A stretch of DNA of 64,000 bases, from contig CM059587.1 in assembly GCA_030407085.1 (NCBI GenBank), positions 36,615,001 to 36,679,000 of the forward strand, written 5' to 3'. The notes below the pieces were generated by a model. That model worked only from the letters and a program-made list of their open reading frames with translations. It was not told the DNA's origin and made no database searches. The stretch's first letter is position 1; each line of letters opens with the position of its first letter. The translations under genes were made by a program, and so were the position numbers. Below are positions 50,238-61,990 of this stretch, piece after piece. The DNA is from Trichopria drosophilae. Its lineage: Eukaryota; Arthropoda; Insecta; Hymenoptera; Diapriidae.

Positions 50238-51641
50238 AGTAATAATAATAGTACGAATTCATCGGATAGGGACTAATGTCATGGTGAGAAAATATTTTCA
50301 ACTACTACAGTCCAGTAGAAAGAAAAGAGCCGCACCAGAATTTTCATTGAACTCATATGAGTTCAACATACTGAAAATAAGTAAAAATCAACAATTTTCA
50401 AAAATACTCCGTTAATTCATCATTCATTTTTTGGCATATTTCCGAAATTCTTTTAAGTTTATTAAAATTACTTATGCCCAAGCCGAAGTTTAAAAAATTG
50501 TAGTAGAATTTTTAGTAGAATTTCTACTCATATAACTGATTTCTAGCCAGATCATAAAAGTGTAGGATAGCAATGAACATATTAGAATCTGATTAGACAC
50601 CAGAAAGCACAACTCTATCAGGGCAGATACACGAATCCAAAAATTATTTTGTTAACAAACAATAAAAAACAAAAAATCGGCACAGTTAATTCAGAATGAT
50701 TGACTGTATGTTTACTTTAAGAAAGCGTTTGATAAAAGCTATTAAAATTACAAGAAGAAATAGATATTATTAATTAAGAATAACATTTTTTATCTTTAGT
50801 GAATACCAAATTTTGTCACTTGACGGAAACGAATAACTTTACGTTCACCTTGATCATTGCTCTTTGTTTGACACTCATTTTGATTTATTGAAAATATAAC
50901 TTAATTTTATCAACGATTCCAAATTTGAAAATGCCGCATAAATTCTATAACTTCCTCGAATTATTACCTTAGGCACATGTAGTCAAAACTGACTTTCGTT
51001 AAGGCTCGATTTTGTTAGAAATAAACTATTTCTGTAATGTAATAATCGTTCGAAACCGTTTTAGCGAATAATTTAATTCATCATTCTTTGTAAAACATCA
51101 TATCCATTTTACTTTCATCCACTCTTTCCGTTTGCCCAGACATGAATGTCTTTTAATAACCCAGTATATCGATTTTAGATTTCATTCCCATCAATCCCAT
51201 TATATTCACTGTCGACGAAGAAATTGATTAGAGGCGAAAGTTCATTCACCTATAAGTTCTGCACATACACACACACATACATCATTTTTCGCATCACTCT
51301 AGGTTCATCTAAATATACATGTTCCCAATCTATTATATCGAATTTCATCACCAGACGCTGTTATTGGTTGTATAAATAATAGATTTCGAGACGATAATTC
51401 AAAAGTACTTCAATTATTAAAATTGTGTTTATAAATATATATCTTCAGCAGTTTCCTTATTTTTCGTTATCCCAGTGTCTTATTCGAAACCTTTGCATCT
51501 AATTTCTTTACTTTAGAGCATAAAAATACGGTTGTGTTAATAGGTTACGTTTAGTATTGTATACTTAAATGACATCATTTCTGACTAATTGACCACATTC
51601 GTCTACTAAATTAGTATTGTCCTGTCATTGATGCAATATAT
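50238..51641. other. No supported gene
   Basis: AT-rich, with a short (CA)n patch at about 51268-51284. Nothing else recognised. Confidence 0.55.
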
Positions 51642-52226
51642 CCCAAGTAGAAATTTTACTAGCTAGCTGGAATTACGACGGAGATTTGTCTCAGCACTGA
51701 CTGCGATACTTGATCAATAGTTGTCCCATACTTAAGTTTAGAGTCACTTCTGTACTGACTGCAGTACCAGATCAGTACGAGCCCCGTAGAGAAAAAAAAT
51801 GTCTTTCGTTGGACTCCAACTATTACTAAATAGTCTCGCAAATTTGGAAAGTTGGAGTCCAACGAAACACATTTTTTTTCTTGCCATACAGAAAATCTCT
51901 GAAGGTGTCTGTTGAACCATAAAAATGATTAAAGAATTAAAAAATATGCCTAAGCACAATCCCGACTTTGATGGCTCTTAATATTTTTTTTACTGTTTTA
52001 CCCCCCAACAGTTATCAATTTAAAAATTAATATAGATATTAATTTCTGAATTTTTTACATGTTTAGTACCGTGGGTCAGTATTGATTCAGAACTGATGGT
52101 CAGTACTGCTCTATTCCCTTCATCAGTACTGGAGATCGTTAACAAACCAGTACTGCACCAGTACCGATTCGGTACTGAGGGTCGGTACAGGACCAGTACC
52201 GATTCGGTAGTTAATTTCTACCTAAG
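51642..52226. mobile_element. Element with AGTAGAAATT-type ends and CAGTAC repeats
   Basis: The left end reads CCCAAGTAGAAATTTTACTAG; the complement of the right end reads CTTAGGTAGAAATTAACTACC, so the termini are imperfect inverted repeats resembling the CCCGAG-family ends. Both subterminal zones are packed with CAGTACTG, CAGTACCGATTCGGTAC and related self-complementary units (51690-51785 and 52067-52210). A strong internal hairpin sits at 51792-51880. No protein frame. Borders are approximate. Confidence 0.55.
51792..51880. repeat. Strong hairpin, about 29-bp arms
   Basis: AAAAAAAATG, a short T-rich step and CGTTGGACTCCAAC on the left pair with GTTGGAGTCCAACG, AAACACATTTTTTTT on the right, with only one or two mismatches around a loop of about 30 bases. 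It may be a small MITE inserted in the surrounding element, or part of it. Confidence 0.8.
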
Positions 52227-53673
52227 TGCAGACTTCTATATTGCAGCAGTTAATATCTTAAGACGAAGCACAAAGTTATACTGATGTCAACCTCGGATGG
52301 TAAAAATGTTATATTATTGTAAAAATAATAAATTAATTTTTTTAAATTTAATTAACAACGTGAATTGCATCATCAAACTTATTTTGTTACTATGATACTT
52401 GTCGATAACTATAATTACGGTCCATTCAACAGAAATTAACGCAATACCGCGTGACGCTAAATATAAAATTTATTAGATTCTCTCGTATATCAATCTAGAA
52501 TTAATGAAGTCAGCGCGATGAAGTGCATTCAATCAGGCGTAAAATGAAATTGTAATTCGTAGAACGCTGATAATCGAAAATTCACCACTTTCCACAAAGT
52601 TTTTTTATTTTTATACGCGTGCACTTTTTAACGCATTCAGTCTTTGTGATATAAACTGCGAATTACAGCAATAAAATTTCATGAATTCAGCAATAAAAGG
52701 ATGAATCAGAACGGATGAATTCGCATAGTTCTCGAATGCCTTTATAGAAGCAACGGAAAAATCGTAAAGCACGTCAATTTTCACATGAAAAAATGTCGAG
52801 TGGCGAATCTCCGGAAAGGGATTTCGGTTTTATCGAACGGAGAATGGAACAAAACATATCTCCGGAGAAGTCCGCGAGAGTAAAAATTATTGGGAATATC
52901 GAAATGGTCGAACGGAGCACTTTGATAGGAAGAGTCTTGAGAACAAGGACGTCCCTCCGTTGTCCGGCTTCCCTCGGCTGAGTAGTAAGTTTTGAAATAT
53001 GTCTGGCAGTTCCTACGGTACCAACTTTATACGAACCTCGGCAGAAACTCGACTTCCCTTTAACTAGCCGACCAATAGAAACTCACCTCGGTGACAGTAT
53101 CCAAATCCCAAACGGCATAATGGCATTGCGACCTATTACGTATTTCGCATTGTCCAACGATCCAATAAAGGTACCGTAACCGTCGCACTAAATAAACTTC
53201 GAAAGTACGCCCGAACACAGTTGACGTCTCGACTGGATGCGCTTGATACAAACGCCAAATGTCCATCAGATAATTAAGTTTCGTTGGACTCTGATGTTTG
53301 ACGGAACATGAAAATTACCGTTGCGCTGCTATATTGTCCTGTGTATAAAATGCAGGGGAAAGGCCTGAAGGTTGCAAACTAGTTGTTCACCACCCCTTCC
53401 CCTCCTGCCAATTTTTGCCATTTTGCATTTGAAATCATATTTTCAGCACTTTTTCAAGGCGGTGGCAATCTGACGACAAAAATTTCAGAAAATCTATTAG
53501 AGTCTTTACCATAATTCAACGTCAAAAACTCTAACCGCTACAATTTCCAATTCTCCTACCAATGGGATGTGTTAATATTGCATCAAGTTATGAGCCAAAA
53601 AAACATAAGGTGGGCCAGCTGCCAGTCTATTTCCTACTAAAAGTTAAGAAACCAGATCCAAGGTTCATTATTT
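52227..53673. other. No firmly supported gene
   Basis: The part 52780-53330 is less AT-rich. On the minus strand, an open stretch from about 53266 ends in ACCGAG|GTGAGT at 53088-53077, a strong splice donor. The peptide (ending YAVWDLDTVTE) is unfamiliar, so this is only a candidate exon. Confidence 0.35.
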
Positions 53674-53894
53674 CCCTATAATTAAGGAGCATCTGAAGCC
53701 TGACTGTTCTTGCTATCTTTTATATGTCCATTAACGGTTACAAAAAGGTTAACATGAAAGAATTCCCATGGTCAACATTTCCAGGACCAATATCCTCACA
53801 GTCAAAATTCCCGCTACCGTAATTCCCAATGCCAACATGCTCATATCAATAAAAAGCAAGGGTATCGTTAATAAATTGTTACAGATCAGTCAGA

Positions 53895-54278
53895 ATGTTT
53901 TTTGGCTACTTTTGTGATTTCAAAACACTAGAAATAAAAAACCACTTACAACACCGACATTTTCATAGCAATGTGTCGTCTGCTTTTCATTGTGGCTTTG
54001 AAAAATGCTCAAGGTCCTTGGATATAGATGTTTCATTTGGTAGTCACTTGACTCGAAATCACAATTTCAAATTTAAAAATGAAAATGAGAGTCAATTTAC
54101 AAACAGTATTGCTAATGAAGAAGGTTAATTTGTCTGTACGGTAGAAATTTGTAAAAAAGAATTTCCAAGTTATTTTCTTTTGGTTAAACCTTTGGAAGAT
54201 CATGTACAGAAAAATTTGAAAGTTCACTGCCCCTATAACGACTGCACAAAATCTATAAAACTATACAACGCGTGTTAG
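53895..54278 (+). pseudogene. Broken C2H2 zinc-finger frame
   Basis: A single reading frame of 127 codons is interrupted by one in-frame TAA at 54126-54128. Before the stop, a finger with C-x4-C-x12-H-x4-H spacing is visible (CGFEKC followed by HLTRNH), preceded by a damaged first finger (FGYFCDF, then HLQHRHFH). After the stop a third, incomplete finger starts FVCTVEICKKEF. The style (C-x4-C, R-x-H ends, a run of divergent fingers) resembles zinc-finger proteins of insect genomes that are often transposon-associated. The window shows no start exon or transposase. With a stop and lost ligands it is unlikely to encode a working protein. Its position between inverted arms suggests a dead mobile element. 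Confidence 0.6.
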
Positions 54279-54329
54279 TATGAATATACATATGTACTGA
54301 ACTGACATACCTAACCTAAACATTGCATC

Positions 54330-54348
54330 TATATATATATATATATAT
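54330..54348. repeat. (AT)n microsatellite
   Basis: About nine AT dinucleotides in an uninterrupted run. Confidence 0.9.
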
Positions 54349-54678
54349 CCCGTAATCCGCAATGCGTAACATCTGACAGCTTTTTGGGCGCTGAAAGTCA
54401 ACGTTACAGTTCTTTGTAATACGGTACGAATCCGTTTCAGAAAATTACCAATCCATCTCTGAAAATTACGAAACGTCTCTGAAAATTATGAAACGTTTCA
54501 GAATTTTCAGTAACAATAACTGCATAAAGCTTCCGTTACATGTGTCATGCAGTTTACTGCAGAAATTTTGTACAGTGTATAGTTCCTGGAAATTTTGGCC
54601 CTGGGAATTATGGTATGTTACACTTTTTCGAAACTTTAATGAACATATAAGGCTTTAGATGCTCTTTAATTATAGGGA

Positions 54679-57600
54679 TTTTGCAAGGCAGGTTTTATAA
54701 TGGTTATAGTTAGAATCCGGAGTAGAAATTTTGATATTGGAATCTATGTGGTCATTAAAATTTTGGTCATGACAATTTCGTTCGTGAAAATATTAGTCTT
54801 GGATTTAAACCCAGGGAATCATATCATGTATTCATATTATCAGCGTAACCGAAACTCCCAAAATCATAAAATCCCATCAACAACACTTAGGAACTGCACG
54901 TCCCGTCAGTTTGGCTGACGAACGCTAGCTAAGGGAATCTGTTGTTGCAATTAGGTTATCGAAGCACCCCATCTATTTCAACAAATACAAAAATTTGTAT
55001 TTATGATCCAATAGTACCTTTGCTTAGAGTGGAAGAACTTGACGATATAAATTGTGACCACATCTAATAATATTGGATGGATTGAAATCAGGATTTGAAA
55101 TTCTAAAGTCTTCCACATTTTCGCACTTGCCATCCTCGTTGTCATTTCCTTTCGTTCAAGGCACATACCACGAATGTCGATAGAACCTAATCTCGACCTT
55201 ACACCTTTCGTGTCCTCGAGAGGGAAACTAGTTCATGCATGGAGCTCGACGCAATAACCACGAGAGAATTATTGACGTTATTACATGGCGACGAAGTCGA
55301 CTGGCGCATTTCGCGTTTCTCGGCGCTCGTGGCAGGTACTAAATCTCTAGAGCTAATTGCCCAAAGGGGCGTCGCACTTGCAGATCGCGAAAAGCGTATA
55401 TCTATATGTAAACATGGTTAGTCGCGCCAGTAGTAGAAACAACGTCGGGTCCAACCGTTTCAGTTCGCCTTCACGTCACATTAATAACTCCGATGTTCCT
55501 GGATTTCATGCAGGGTTAAGAAGCCTTTGAGAAATTTGACGATCTAACGTGAATGTAATGACATTTCCACGCTGTAATTCATGGGGGATTGAGATATTGC
55601 CATCGATTTTCTAAAAATGAACAATCAAAGGTGAAACCACGGCAGCCATCAAATCATATTATTGCTTGAATTATTTGTACCTTTTGAATATCGTTAATGA
55701 CTTATGGGCTTTTGAGTACATCGAAGAATCTATATAGCGAACGATGTTCAGATGGTAGTTCTCGATCCAATCGCTGTAATGCATTCAGGCGAGCCTCACC
55801 TCGTCGAGTTTTTTCGCGATCGTCATTAGCATCATCGCCATGATCGTCGTGGTACATTATCATCATTATCTTTCCCAGCCGAGTGCATGATACAGAATGG
55901 ACGTGTATAGATCAGCATATCCACAAACTACGCCAATAATGAAAGTATGAATATTCAAGCGCACGGAGGCCAACCAGCGCTTCGAGTCCGGAGAAGGAAA
56001 GTCGAGCGATTGGATCGTTACCAGGACATTAATTACGATGCGCCATGTGAATAGACATTTATGCTCGAAGCGCAGGCATGCGAGTATTATATCATACGCG
56101 GCCATTGTGTTACACTAGAATTATTGAAAACGTGCATTGGCCTTCCATCAATCAATATCAATATATTAAAGGGCGCCTCGAGGAGCTTCCAACCAATTTT
56201 CATCTCTTCCTGACCTAGTCGGCAATAAGTCTTCCAGAGAAGTAAGTGGAACTCTGGGAAAAGAATACAGAGTAAATTATTTGAATATATCTGGTTAAGC
56301 TGTTTTGTAATTCTTTTGCAGAGATGAGATATACAACGCGTAAAAATACCTTCACAATTAAATGTGTCAATTAGTAGGTGACAACGGTAGGTATATTGAC
56401 TGCTGCAATGGTTCAGAATAATCGAAATAGCTTACAGACAAGGTTAGGGATAACATATAGATTGGATAAATATGTATGTGACAGCAGTAAATTATGTGTT
56501 GACATGGCACAAATGCTCAACAGTAATAAATACAAGCTCCTCTTGCGAATTGAAGATTAAATCTTTGTACCGGTTCGGCATAATCAAAATAGCTTGGAGG
56601 TATTGTGCTGAATGATAAACTACAAATGGGCTGGATGGATACGAGTCAATTGAGTACACATACGAGGACTGCAAACTTTATCTAATCCAAACATGTGCAT
56701 TGGATTAACTTTGGATCAACATTGCAACTACTTTGAGTAAAATAACACATCCTGAACAAACATGCCGGAATAAGAAACTAGCTTGACCTACAGAGCATTC
56801 GGGAATAATTCTACACGAAAGTAATTAAAATTTTCAGCTCGACAGCGCCTATAAAATTGAAGAAGACCACGGCAAGATTAAGTAGTTCCTCCGCAACTAA
56901 TCATGATCGACCTAACCACGTCGAAAGATATACTCGAGTTCTAAACTACCATCGTTAAAAAATTCAACGTCCACCGCAGTGCACCGGGTCAGTGCTCTCT
57001 TTTTTTAGGATGAAGTGGCGTTAATTAAAAAAATTGAATTTCGCGATTGAAGCCAACTACATAATTCAACATTACGGTGCCTGCATAATATGACGCTTAA
57101 AAAGAGCCATTAAGGAATTCTTAAGGGCCCACACTGGCTCTTGGTGAGCAGATGTCGCAGGAACCGTTTGTTCCCGTTGAAATTTTTCAGTAAATCTCGA
57201 GCACCCACCGACAGCTGCAGTTTTATCGCGACGCCCTACATACCTGGAGTACTCGCGTATACACAACTCGTTTTAATGAAGCATCGACTAATTGGAGAAA
57301 AGCAAACACCAAAGTAAAACCGGCACGCGTCGCAAGGAAACTGAAGCAAAGAAAGCCAATCGGGTGCGCATGTCACTGGAATATCGATGCTGGACATAAT
57401 TGATTAAGCGAATTTAATTACAGACCGCCGGGCTAAAAACCGTGCTAAAAAGAATTCGCATTTTCTGCTTGGGGGAGCGCAAAATTCGGCGGGCGTTACT
57501 TGTCGGCGTATTTCTGAGCATTATTCGGTCGTTTTGTGGAACGTGTGAATTTCTGCCGCATTCCGTCATTTATATTGCAGGTATTAAAATTATTTGCCTC

Positions 57601-59084
57601 CGCAACCAGGCAGTGATTTCGGTAGTTAAATTAAAAGCAAACAAACAGCTTCGCTCTTTTCCCTTCGAAAAACAGAGTATTCGCCTTACTCGAATTTTAA
57701 TGGGATATCGAAAATTCCATGAAACTCTGAAACTGCCATTTAGGAATGATCAATTATTGATTAGAGTCCTGAAACTTTTTTCTGTATCATTTTGAAGTAC
57801 GGAGTATGAAGTTACATTTTTTACTAGAGTAATACATTTTTTTCAAAAATGTATGCCAGTTAACCCCTGTACTCGTTGGCGTAGGTAAGAGTCGTTTCTT
57901 TTTAGGTAACGAGCTTTTTTGGCGACATCCGCAATTTCCGAGTATCTGGCCAGTTAAAACACATCAGGGAAATCTCGATTAGTCGCGACACTCCATTAGG
58001 GATAAATCACGGCGCACGGTGTTGTTCACTTAAAAAAAATGTTTCCAGTTTCGTTGGTTTTTTTCCCACAAGTCAACCTGCAATTCAGGCAAGTTTATGG
58101 GCACATCGATCAGTGTGTTTGCCCTTTTGCTGTTGAAAATGACTGGCAAAAGTAATGGTAATATCAGTGCAATTTAAAAAAAGATCATTCAAACAATTAT
58201 TTGAAATTCAGAGATAACATCATATTTAATTAATAAATTAAGGGACAATCATTAGACACATTGCCAATGCACTTGGCACGGGAGACATCGATTTTCGCAC
58301 AGCCAGCGCTTACTCGAAGTTGGAACGTAAATAAAAACGTCATGGTCAAGTGCAACCCCTGTTGGATAGACGAAATCTGTAATAGAAACGCAATGCGGCA
58401 ATGCGATAGAAAATCTACAATCGAGCCATCGCCGAAATGCAGAACTCGAACTTTTTGAACCGGATGTCGATAGCAAATTCGAGCAATAAATTTGGCGTAG
58501 CAGTCGCGTCCAGCATAGATAAACGAAAATAAAGGAGAAATACGACAGTATAACCTTTTTGCCTTTCGCAAATATGTACAGAACCTACGTCGAGATCGGC
58601 ATCGCATAGTATGGTTGAACTTTGATAAGGCAACAAGATTACTTCACAATAGGCTTAGTCCTAATGTACGTCTGAAAAATTAGTGGATTACGTAGATAAA
58701 TTTAGAAACAGCTCGCAGGAGTTTTTAGTTCCCCCATTGTTTCTACATCATTAAAAATTTTCATTAATGTACAGCATTTTGCATACATATTTCCCTATAA
58801 AACTATATCAGTTTCTGACACATGGCTTAAATTATTCACGTGGAATTTCTCGTAGATCCGAGCTACCTCAGAAGACCTTCATTCTTCCTACTAAGTAGAA
58901 TTTTCAACAGAGGTTTGACCAGAAACCCGCCAGATTACTCTAGTAATGGCCAACCGGGTAATGGTTCAATTTGGGTCAAATCAGACCAATTTTACCCAAG
59001 CTACTAATTAGTATGTAAACGTTTGCTGTTATTGACTTCCAACAATAATTAAATTTAATTATTAATATGACTTATTATGGGTGA
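54679..59084. other. No supported gene
   Basis: The parts 55160-56110, 57050-57610 and 58230-58610 are less AT-rich and have open frames on one or both strands (for example 55239-55421 + followed by CAG|GTACT, and 58230-58607 -), but none shows a domain or linked splice sites. They may be regulatory DNA or unrecognised exons. Confidence 0.45.
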
Positions 59085-59215
59085 ATCCCAGCCGGGGTTG
59101 GACAGGGATGTCCCATTCAGAATCTGGACGGGGACCCTAGCTGAGCCCCGGTTGGGGAAACGTGAAAAGACTGACCAGACCAGAACCAGATAGCCCAGTC
59201 GGATCTTGAATACAA
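59085..59215. repeat. GC-rich degenerate repeat island
   Basis: An abrupt GC-rich patch in AT-rich flanks, with repeated CCGGGGTTGG, GGACAGGGAT, GGACGGGGAC and CCGGTTGGGG phrases and ACCAGACCAGAACCAGA. Short inverted matches (CCAGCC.. against GGTTGG) let it fold. Probably the inside of a small transposable element; upstream text near 58890 (CTAAGTAGAATTTTCAAC) is reminiscent of the AGTAGAAATT termini. Confidence 0.4.
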
Positions 59216-59867
59216 AGTCTAAACTTTCACTCATGGATCGAAGCTTTCATCCATATTTCGTCGGTTACAGTTATTTTTATTAGCAAAAGTTAACATAATA
59301 GGTAATATTAGTTACAGTAATTTATAAAAATTTAGATTTAATAAGAATTTCATAGCAAAGCAAGTACCCGTAGAAACACAACAATCGATGGTAGGTAAAT
59401 TACTAACAAGATATATTTTAATATAAAACCGAGTCCCCTTAGCGGTTACTTGTTCGATCTGTACACTGTAAAAGGATTAGAAAATCACAATATAGTGAGA
59501 CAGGATCTTTGCGATAGTTATCTTAGAAATAGTTAAAACATCCATTTTTTTTAATTTTAGTCATTTTTGATGCCATAAATGTTTGATAATTTTTATGGAA
59601 AAATATTTTACATACAATTACCACGAATTTTTTTCTAAACATCTACAAATTCATTCAATTATTTTTAGAAAATATTAATTTTGAACAATGTAATGACTAA
59701 AAAATGATTGTTTAATACAATTAATTAATTCAATCTTTATACACATTTTTTCCATCGCTCATTGTGAATCGTACTCCAGATTTTAAACATAAAACTGGTG
59801 ATTCTAGATGACGAATCCGTCGGCAGAAATTTCTTAAAAAATTGTGATTTAAAAAAATATATATAGT

Positions 59868-61300
59868 CTTTACTGAACATGAAATTTGAAATTAAAAAGA
59901 TTTATATTTTTCAAAATTATCTACCTTCTTATGTAGAAAAATCAGTAACTAAAAAAAGGAGAACAATATAAAAAATGAATAATTTAACAAAAATTAGGAA
60001 AAACAGAGAAGGTGGATTCAATAGAGATTGTTATCTTTATTTTTTCTAACTATTTAAACTTAGCAATCAAAGATCCACGCTCCTCAAACTAACTATATTC
60101 AACTGAACGGGAAACAGTAATATTTAAACATTTCCGTTCATTTAGAAGTTTCGAAATGTGAAGTCAGATTTGTATTCAGCGAGAAGGCTTCAAACTTTTG
60201 CATTCCAATATGTATAAAGAAAGTTAACCCAATAATGATTTGTTAAAGATTTTTCCACGCAAGGCCCACGAAAGGAGTTTCTTACCAGGGTGATTACTCT
60301 CAGAATTAATTTATGGTGCTTCACTCAATTTTTAGGTTATAAACTGAACATTGATAGGTGAGAAGTGTATATGATTATTTTCAATTTCATTCCTACATAA
60401 AAATAAGAATAAAAAATCGAACTAAAATCAGAAAGATCTTATACAATTGAATAATAAACAACTAAAAACCCAAGGTAAATAACTAATTTAAGGTTATGGT
60501 GAACAATCATTAGATTAGATACTAAAAAATGATATTCATCATTTTTAATCCCAAATTTTTTTACCTACGATCGTTATATTCAGGTAACAGTTAAATAATA
60601 TATATTTGACGAAGAAAATCGCAAATTACAACTTTCAAGAGACATCTTGGGTTTTTTTCAAAAAAAATCCGACGGAGGAAGAAAGGGCTGATTAAAAATA
60701 CGGGATTTGTAACTTTTTAATGGTTCGTATAGCAGTTTCAATGTCAAAATACAATATTTTTGCGAAGAAACGTCGTACAAATGACATTTTCTTCGAAAAA
60801 TCAAGGTTCCTAAACTATCGATCGTGTTAAATGAAAATTGCGTCCAAAGTTTGGATTTGTAAGACAACATGATTATCTTTAAAAAATATTTAAAAAATCA
60901 TTACAATAAATATTGAAAAAATATGATTTATTTAACATTTAGGCATATCGGATATGCCATATCCTTATGAATATTACAGTGCAAAAGTTTGAAGGCTGCT
61001 GAATACAAATCTGACTTCAGATTTCGAAACTTCTAAATGGCTAGAAACGGTTAAATATTACTGTTTCCTCTTAACGTTTTATACAGTGAGTTTCATGAGC
61101 ATAGATCTTTGATTGCCAAGTTCAAATAGTTAGAAAGATAAAAAACTATCTGCGCCAAATCCATCTTCTCCATTTTTCCTCGTGTTTTTTACATTTTTCA
61201 TTTTTTTTCTACCTTTGTTTTTTATTTTTGTGATTTTTCCATACAAGAGGGAGGAAATTTACAGATCTTTTTGATTTCAAATTTTCTGTTCAATAAGTTT
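59868..61300. mobile_element. Large fold-back element C
   Basis: The left arm (about 59868-60215) and right arm (about 60965-61300) are inverted copies around a centre near 60590, with a spacer of about 750 bp. Strong matches are GAAGTCAGATTTGTATTCAG at 60161-60180 against 60999-61018, AGAAGTTTCGAAAT, CAATCAAAGATC, and the outer TGAACATGAAATTTGAAAT against its complement at 61273-61292. Arms have diverged noticeably and have small indels. The spacer has only a short unrecognised minus frame (60658-60870). Looks like an old fold-back transposon or an inverted duplication. Confidence 0.78.
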
Positions 61301-61429
61301 GTATGCATGGAAAAAAATTAAATAGTTGGAACTACGAACTATGCAGTAACGGATAAGACACAGTCCTCGTTTTTAGTTAATTTTACTATATACATAGTGA
61401 CATTGATGAATTAGGTAGTGAAGTCTACT

Positions 61430-61990
61430 TAGTCTTCATCAAATGTCGACGTTTCAGACCTTAAGGAACCCAAATCAACAATAAAAAAATTTGTGTCCGT
61501 GATCTTGTACGTACGTACGTCCGTACGTCCCGTTTTTTTGTCTCGCGATAACTCGCGAACGGATAAACGTATTGACATGAATTTTTTTTAAAAATACGCG
61601 TCTTGGCATAACTTAGATCTGATTAGATTTTGGGGCATCCACCCGTCCATTACTAAAAAACATTAGCCCCAATTAAGTTTCTTCGTAGTTTTTTTTCATT
61701 TATTTTGAAAAATACAAATTTTATTTAAAAATATTTCAAACAAAAAAGATAGAGGATGAAATTCTCTACAAAAAAGGTTGTATGCATTTTCTTCCTAAAG
61801 TCAACGATAATGCCATAAAACTAGTTTAAAATGTTTATGACTATTGTCTGAAAAAGTATTGAATTTGGTCATCTCGGCAAAAAATTACCCTATTGATTTT
61901 CATCAAATTTCGACGTTTCGACCCCCTACCCCCCACGGGTAGTCTTTGCCAGCCCCTCGGGCGCGGTGACCACCTTCGGACACATAAGTC
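61430..61990. repeat. Interspersed repeat with ACGT run
   Basis: Contains a GTACGTACGTACGTCCGTACGT patch (61508-61530, more than 20 bases in all), then CTCGCGATAACTCGCGAACG and GGATAAACG, a combination I have seen in interspersed repeats of insects. The phrase CATCAAATGTCGACGTTTCA near 61437 recurs as CATCAAATTTCGACGTTTCG near 61902, so the two may mark duplicated ends. A GC-rich tail (CCCCTCGGGCGCGGTGACC, 61954-61972) closes it. No coding frame. Confidence 0.5.

Larger units (their letters stand above)
53674..54678. mobile_element. Inverted arms enclosing a zinc-finger remnant
   Basis: The left arm (53674-53795) and right arm (54579-54678) are inverted copies. Shared blocks are CCCTATAATTAAGGAGCATC, then GTCCATTAACG, GGTTAACAT and AATTCCCATGG at the left, each with its diverged complement on the right. 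The left arm has an extra 20-odd bases. Sequence outside and inside the arms repeats AATTCCC and GACCAAAATTT-like phrases. The arms may be old terminal repeats of a DNA transposon that carried the zinc-finger frame; that link is inference. Confidence 0.6.

Noticed and set aside
58230..58636. Overlapping frames on both strands, considered as a gene
   Set aside because: Both strands are open with no domain in any frame; not enough to call coding.
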